The notes beneath the pieces are model-generated. The model was not told the DNA's origin. It ran no database searches and saw only the letters and a program-made list of their open reading frames with translations. The translations under genes and the position numbers were made by a program. Below are positions 59,831 through 64,000 of a stretch of 64,000 nt of DNA, piece by piece. This DNA comes from Lachnospiraceae bacterium (GTDB lineage: Bacteria > Bacillota > Clostridia > Lachnospirales > Lachnospiraceae). The stretch covers positions 1 to 64,000 of the forward strand of contig JAUNGG010000010.1 of assembly GCA_030524635.1 (NCBI GenBank). Reading direction: 5' to 3'. Positions within the stretch are counted from its first letter, which is position 1, and every line of letters begins with the position of its first letter.

Positions 59831-62361
59831 TCCCTTTTTTCTACAATAATTTCCTCGGCAAAGTTGACCGATGCCATAGCGTCCCGGCAGTACCGGTCTG
59901 CTCCGATGGTGTCGGCATATTCCTGAGTCAGAACAGCTCCGCCTACCATTACCTTCACCCACGGCGCATGCTCCCGAAGCTGCCGGATGGTTTCCTCCAT
60001 ACTGGGAACCGTGGTGGTCATCAAAGCGCTTAAGCCCACTACCGGCACATGCTCCCGGACGGCGGTTTCCACCACCGTCTCCGGCGGCACATCCTTGCCC
60101 AGATCGATCACGTCATAGCTGTAATTTTCCAGCAAAACCTTGACAATGTTTTTCCCAATGTCATGAATATCGCCCTTTACCGTAGCCAGGATCACCTTTC
60201 CCTTGGGCTCCTGCACCTGGCCGGAGCTGCTCATATGCTCCTTGATCACCTCGAATGCGCCCTTGGCCGCCTCGGCGCTCATCAGAAGCTGAGGCAGGAA
60301 GACGGTTCCCTTCTCAAAGCCCTTTCCTACCACATCCAGAGCCGGTATCATCTCCTGATTAATGATATCCAGGGCATCCCGGCTTTTTAACTGCTCCCGG
60401 ACGGCTGCCGCTGCCGCCTCCTTTAAGCCCTTGATAATTCCATCCGACAGACTGAGTCCTCCAGAACCGGTGCTGCCACTGCCTCCCTGGCTGCCATTTC
60501 CCAGGCCGCCGCCTGAGGCCGAACTGCTCCCTGCCCCAGAGCCTCCGCCCTTCCGCCCGATGGTGGTTCCAAGTCCGGCTGCCTGCTGGCCGCCGTATAT
60601 GCCGATGTAATCGCCGCACTGCGGATCCAGATCCGCCAAAGCCCGGAAGCTATAGTATGCCCGCATCATGGCTTCATTGTTTGGATTGATGATGGCGGCG
60701 CTTAAGCCGTCATGAAGGGCCATGGTAAAAAATGCCGCATTGATGATCTCCCGCTGGGGCAGACCGAAGGAGATATTGGATACGCCAAGGATCGTCTTTC
60801 CCTGCAGCTCGTCCCGGACTCTCCGCAGCGTCTCCAGTGTGGTCAAAGCCCCCTTGCTGTCAGAGCTTACCGTCATGCACAGGCCGTCAATGATAATGTC
60901 CGACGGATCAATCCCGTACCTTGCCGCTGTGTCATAGATTTTTCTTGCCACCTGGATGCGGCCCTCCGCCGTCTCCGGGATACCGCCCTCATCCAGGCAC
61001 AGTCCCACCACCACGCCGCCGTATTTGGCTACCAAGGGAAATACCGCTTCCATCACTTCCTGCTTGCCGTTGACCGAGTTCACCAGCGCCTTGCCGTTAT
61101 AGCAGCGCAGCGCCCGCTCCATCGCCTCCGGGCTGGAGGTGTCGATCTGAAGGGGCAGGTCAATCACGGCCTGAAGCTCCTTCACCACTTCCTCCATCAT
61201 GGACGGCTCGTCGATCTCCGGCAGGCCCACGTTCACATCCAGCACATGGGCGCCGTTATCCTGCTGGGTCACACCTTCCTGAAGAATATATTCCAGGTTG
61301 TGATCCCGCAGCGCCTGTTTAAATTTGGATTTTCCAGTTGGATTGATGCGCTCTCCGATAATCACCGGATTCCGTCCCATCACCACCGCCTGGGAGTAGG
61401 AGGCAATAACCGTGCGGTTTTTCTTCTCCGGCTGCCTTACGGGAACATCCCAGCAGAGCCGCACCGTCTTTTCAATGTGTTCCGGCGTGGTTCCGCAGCA
61501 TCCGCCCATCATGAACACCCCAAGCTCTGCGATCTTCTGCATCTCCTCGGCAAACTGGTCTGAATCAATATCGTACACAGTCTGGCCGCCCTCGCTGCGG
61601 GGAAGTCCGGCATTTGGATTTACGATCACAGGAGTTGAGGAGACCGCCAGAAGGGTTTCCGCAATAGGGCGCATCTGCACCGGCCCTAAACCGCAGTTTA
61701 AGCCCAGGGCGTCTACCCGAAGCCCCTCCAGAAGAGCCACGATGGTCTCCACATTTCCTCCGGTGAGAAGCTTTCCTTTGCTGTCAAATGCCATGGTGGC
61801 AAATACAGGAAGGTCACAGCTTTCCTTCGCTGCCAGAACAGCCGCCTTTACCTCCATGCTGTCGCTCATGGTCTCAATCAGGATCAGATCGGCTCCGGCG
61901 TTGACCCCGATACGGATCACTTCCTTGTAAAGCCCCACCGCCCGCTCAAATTCCAGATCACCCAGAGGCTTTAACAGCTTGCCGGTAGGGCCCAGGTCAA
62001 GGGCAATGAAGGCCGGGAAACGTTCTTCTACATCTGTCGGATCTGTGTCTTCTGCCGCCTTTTCCTCCCAGAATTCCCGCCTGGCTGTCCTTGCATTTTC
62101 CACGGACGCTGTCACCAGTTCCTCCAGACTCCAGGCGCCGCCCTCCGGATATTTCAGGCGGTTGGCACCGAAGGTATTGGTGGTGATAATATTGGCCCCT
62201 GCCCGCAGGTAATCCTTGTGGATCCCAACCAGCACCTGGGGCTGCAAAAGGTTCCAGGTCTCCGGAAGCTCTCCGGCCTGCAGACCCTGGGCCTGCAGCA
62301 GACTTCCCATTCCTCCGTCAAAAAAAACATGGTGTTCTTTCATCCACTGTAAAATGTTCAT
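59827..62361 (-). CDS. metH: Cobalamin-dependent methionine synthase without activation domain
   Basis: The protein of about 844 residues has a homocysteine domain with zinc ligands C223 (GLNCG) and C288/C289 (GGCCGTTPEH). A folate-binding TIM barrel follows (about 325-585, GERINPTGKSKFKQAL), then a cap region and a B12 Rossmann domain with D731-x-H733 (GDIHDIGKN). It methylates homocysteine using methyltetrahydrofolate. The C-terminal reactivation domain of E. coli MetH is missing and is supplied by the next gene. Residues about 603-636 are a Gly/Ser-rich linker between the folate and B12 modules. The start at 62361 is preceded by GGATGGAGT; an in-frame ATG at 62409 is less likely. Confidence 0.94.
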   Translation of the reverse strand: MNILQWMKEHHVFFDGGMGSLLQAQGLQAGELPETWNLLQPQVLVGIHKDYLRAGANIITTNTFGANRLKYPEGGAWSLEELVTASVENARTARREFWEEKAAEDTDPTDVEERFPAFIALDLGPTGKLLKPLGDLEFERAVGLYKEVIRIGVNAGADLILIETMSDSMEVKAAVLAAKESCDLPVFATMAFDSKGKLLTGGNVETIVALLEGLRVDALGLNCGLGPVQMRPIAETLLAVSSTPVIVNPNAGLPRSEGGQTVYDIDSDQFAEEMQKIAELGVFMMGGCCGTTPEHIEKTVRLCWDVPVRQPEKKNRTVIASYSQAVVMGRNPVIIGERINPTGKSKFKQALRDHNLEYILQEGVTQQDNGAHVLDVNVGLPEIDEPSMMEEVVKELQAVIDLPLQIDTSSPEAMERALRCYNGKALVNSVNGKQEVMEAVFPLVAKYGGVVVGLCLDEGGIPETAEGRIQVARKIYDTAARYGIDPSDIIIDGLCMTVSSDSKGALTTLETLRRVRDELQGKTILGVSNISFGLPQREIINAAFFTMALHDGLSAAIINPNNEAMMRAYYSFRALADLDPQCGDYIGIYGGQQAAGLGTTIGRKGGGSGAGSSSASGGGLGNGSQGGSGSTGSGGLSLSDGIIKGLKEAAAAAVREQLKSRDALDIINQEMIPALDVVGKGFEKGTVFLPQLLMSAEAAKGAFEVIKEHMSSSGQVQEPKGKVILATVKGDIHDIGKNIVKVLLENYSYDVIDLGKDVPPETVVETAVREHVPVVGLSALMTTTVPSMEETIRQLREHAPWVKVMVGGAVLTQEYADTIGADRYCRDAMASVNFAEEIIVEKRD

Positions 62362-62418
62362 ACTCCATCCAACTTTCCTGTTTTTATCAGTATTTTGCCA
62401 CTTCTCCATTCAGCACCA

Positions 62419-63078
62419 CTATGCCGGCACACTAGCATCCCGGCGATACGCGCAGTCCGTTTTCGAACATGCCTCACAGCCCTTCACCTCACAGCGGTAG
62501 GGCTTTTCGCTGGCTCCCATCACAGCCGTCACCGACTTGGAAGGCATCATGAGAAAGCTGTCTGTCAGCTTGATCCCGATCCGTTTTCCCGCCTCCAGGG
62601 CATCCAAAAGTCTGGGCTGGCAGCTTAAAGGGAAATCTCCGTAGCCAGGACTGAACCTGGGACGCAGATACAGCCCCCGCCCTTCATAGTCCCGGCGCAG
62701 CTGGGAACAGACTGTGTCGCAGTACTCCTCAATCATGGCGGCAGAAGCCGCCTGAAGCACCACAGCACGGCTCATTTGAAGGCGGTTATATCTTTGGATC
62801 AGATGATCCACTCCCACCCCAAGAGTGGCCGCAAATAAAAGAATCTGGGTGCAGTCCTTCAGATTCCGGCTTAAATTCCGGCTTTTCGTGCGAAAACAGC
62901 TGCCATCGATCTCATCCTCCGGCAAAAGCACCAGCGGATACTCCCGCACCAGATGCCTGGGCTCCGCTGCCGCCTCCAATTGCTCCAGACAGGACTCTAT
63001 CAGCTCCATCACCGGTTCATCTGCCTGCTCTCTTCCATATCCCAGATACCGCAGTACTTCCCTTCTGTCTACTTCCAT
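62419..63078 (-). CDS. Stand-alone MetH activation (AdoMet-binding) domain protein
   Basis: The 219-residue protein corresponds to the C-terminal reactivation domain of MetH. RFSPGYGDFPLSCQ contains the R-x3-GY AdoMet-binding motif, and SRAVVLQAASAAMIEEYCD forms the central helix. It should donate a methyl group from AdoMet to oxidised cobalamin on the adjacent MetH. A C-terminal Cys cluster (CEVKGCEACSKTDCAYRR, C-x4-C-x2-C-x4-C) is an addition that could bind a metal or FeS centre. The ATG at 63078 has GAGGG seven bases upstream. It lies between metF and metH in one transcription unit. Confidence 0.88.
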   Translation of the reverse strand: MEVDRREVLRYLGYGREQADEPVMELIESCLEQLEAAAEPRHLVREYPLVLLPEDEIDGSCFRTKSRNLSRNLKDCTQILLFAATLGVGVDHLIQRYNRLQMSRAVVLQAASAAMIEEYCDTVCSQLRRDYEGRGLYLRPRFSPGYGDFPLSCQPRLLDALEAGKRIGIKLTDSFLMMPSKSVTAVMGASEKPYRCEVKGCEACSKTDCAYRRDASVPA

Positions 63079-63147
63079 CTGCAATCCCTCTCTTATCTGC
63101 TGTCTTCCTTATGCCGCTGATGGTTATCCATTTTCTTTACCAGTTCG

Positions 63148-64000
63148 TTACAGGATCTCCGATAGGCTGTCCTTAATCCGGGCTGCCACATCCGGTTTGT
63201 TCATAGAATAAATATGGATTCCATTCACTCCGTTGGCAATCAGATCGATGATCTGCTCCGTGGCATAGGCAATTCCAGCCTGCTTCATGGCCGCAGGATT
63301 ATCGCCGAACCGATCCACAATGGCTTTAAACCGGGAAGGCAGATAAGTTCCGGACATATTGCAGATCCGCTTGATCTGGGCTACATTGGTCACCGGCATG
63401 ATTCCGGCGATCACCGGCACCGTAATCCCCTTTTCCCGAACCCGGTACAGGTAATTATATAAAATATTATTGTCAAAAAACATCTGAGTGGTCACGAAAT
63501 CGCAGCCGGCCTCCACCTTTTCCTTTAAATGCTGGATGTCCGCGGTCTTATTGACCGATTCCACATGGCCCTCCGGATAGCAGGCAGCGCCAATGCAGAA
63601 ATCCCCGTTCTGCTTGATCTCATGGATCAGCTCCGAAGCGTACCGGTAATCCTTTTCCACCTTTCCGTCCGCCGGGATATCTCCCCGGAGCGCCAGGATA
63701 TTTTCGATCCTTTTTTCCTTCAGCTGCCCCAGCACCTGATGAACCTTTTCTCTGGTAGAGGAAACGCAGGTAAGGTGGGCCAGCGGTGTCACCCCGTACT
63801 GCTCCTGGATGGTAGATGCGATCTCCACGGTATACTGGCTGGTTCCTCCTCCTGCTCCATAGGTAACGCTCATAAAGGATGGCTTCAGCTTCGCGATCTC
63901 CGATGCTGCCTTCTCCACACTGTCATACTTGTCCTCTGTCTTTGGAGGAAATACCTCGAAAGAAAGAGTTGGTTCGCCTTTTGCTAAAATGTCTCGAATC
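63148..64000 (-). CDS. metF: 5,10-methylenetetrahydrofolate reductase (N-terminus cut by window edge)
   Basis: The frame stays open to the right edge of the window and reads IRDILAKGEPTLSFEVFPPK at its end, so only the first few residues are missing. FEVFPPKTEDKYD with the catalytic Glu, FMSVTYGAGGG, ALRGDIP and FDNNILYNYLYRVRE are MetF signatures. The TIM barrel binds FAD. It supplies methyltetrahydrofolate for MetH, whose gene is downstream on the same strand with 69 bp to the activation-domain gene. Size (about 284 residues seen) is normal. A GTG at 63918 is an internal codon. Confidence 0.95.
   Translation of the reverse strand, partial: IRDILAKGEPTLSFEVFPPKTEDKYDSVEKAASEIAKLKPSFMSVTYGAGGGTSQYTVEIASTIQEQYGVTPLAHLTCVSSTREKVHQVLGQLKEKRIENILALRGDIPADGKVEKDYRYASELIHEIKQNGDFCIGAACYPEGHVESVNKTADIQHLKEKVEAGCDFVTTQMFFDNNILYNYLYRVREKGITVPVIAGIMPVTNVAQIKRICNMSGTYLPSRFKAIVDRFGDNPAAMKQAGIAYATEQIIDLIANGVNGIHIYSMNKPDVAARIKDSLSEIL

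Noticed and set aside
1-64000. CRISPR arrays, tRNA or rRNA genes, transposases, integrases and phage genes
   Set aside because: I looked for regularly spaced repeats, cloverleaf genes and mobile-element proteins on both strands and saw none. The only repeat families are the ones listed.

Overview
This window looks like a chromosomal segment from a Firmicute of the Lachnospiraceae (Clostridium cluster XIVa) type, probably gut-associated. That is an inference. It rests on moderate G+C, strong AGGAGG-type ribosome binding sites, a tryptophan T-box, YesM/YesN-style two-component regulation, CUT1 sugar ABC transporters without their own ATPase, a clostridial split MetH and many Lachnospiraceae-like protein sequences. 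No rRNA, tRNA, CRISPR array, phage module or insertion sequence was found.

Layout. 0-6 kb (minus strand): an RsgI-like membrane anti-sigma factor cut by the window edge, its ECF sigma factor, a cation-diffusion metal exporter, a frameshifted truA, a VanZ-like protein and a PLP aminotransferase. 6-12.6 kb: MscL with a zinc ribbon, a small Cro/C1 regulator, an FprA-type diiron flavoprotein, a cloverleaf-like intergenic element, a MATE exporter, an unknown Cys-rich membrane protein and an AzgA-type purine permease.

12.6-32.3 kb is the main accessory region, a locus for uronic-acid-containing glycans. A minus-strand operon (binding protein, two permeases, GH88 unsaturated glucuronyl hydrolase, heparinase II/III-like lyase) diverges from a plus-strand operon (YesM-like kinase, YesN-like AraC regulator, second heparinase II/III-like lyase). 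After an AT-rich AAA-ATPase/PD-(D/E)XK gene come a GH2 beta-glucuronidase and a discoidin-like protein. None of the degradative enzymes has a signal peptide, so the locus appears to import oligosaccharides and finish degradation in the cytoplasm. An aldehyde dehydrogenase with an unusual leader and a beta-hydroxyacid dehydrogenase follow.

32.3-41 kb (minus): Ktr/Trk potassium uptake, a ZnuABC zinc importer, a second MATE exporter and a fructose PTS. The PTS is preceded by a 45-codon remnant of fruK that still has its promoter and ribosome binding site. 41-46 kb (plus): a Crp/Fnr-type regulator and a three-subunit xanthine-dehydrogenase-type enzyme (xdhABC order). 46-54.5 kb (minus): an RpiR regulator, then an orphan tripartite-tricarboxylate-type binding protein with a DUF2088/LarA-like enzyme and a PrpR-type regulator whose sigma-54 AAA+ motifs are destroyed. 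A glycogen branching enzyme with a low-complexity insertion and a metallophosphatase complete this stretch.

54.6-64 kb (minus): trpEGDCF under a tryptophan T-box but without trpBA, then metH, its separate activation-domain gene and metF running off the right edge. The trp promoter is embedded in the end of metH.

The best candidates for something undescribed are the DUF2088/binding-protein/degenerate-PrpR trio with its tandem operator, the aldehyde dehydrogenase leader with an overlapping upstream ORF, and the internally deleted fruK.
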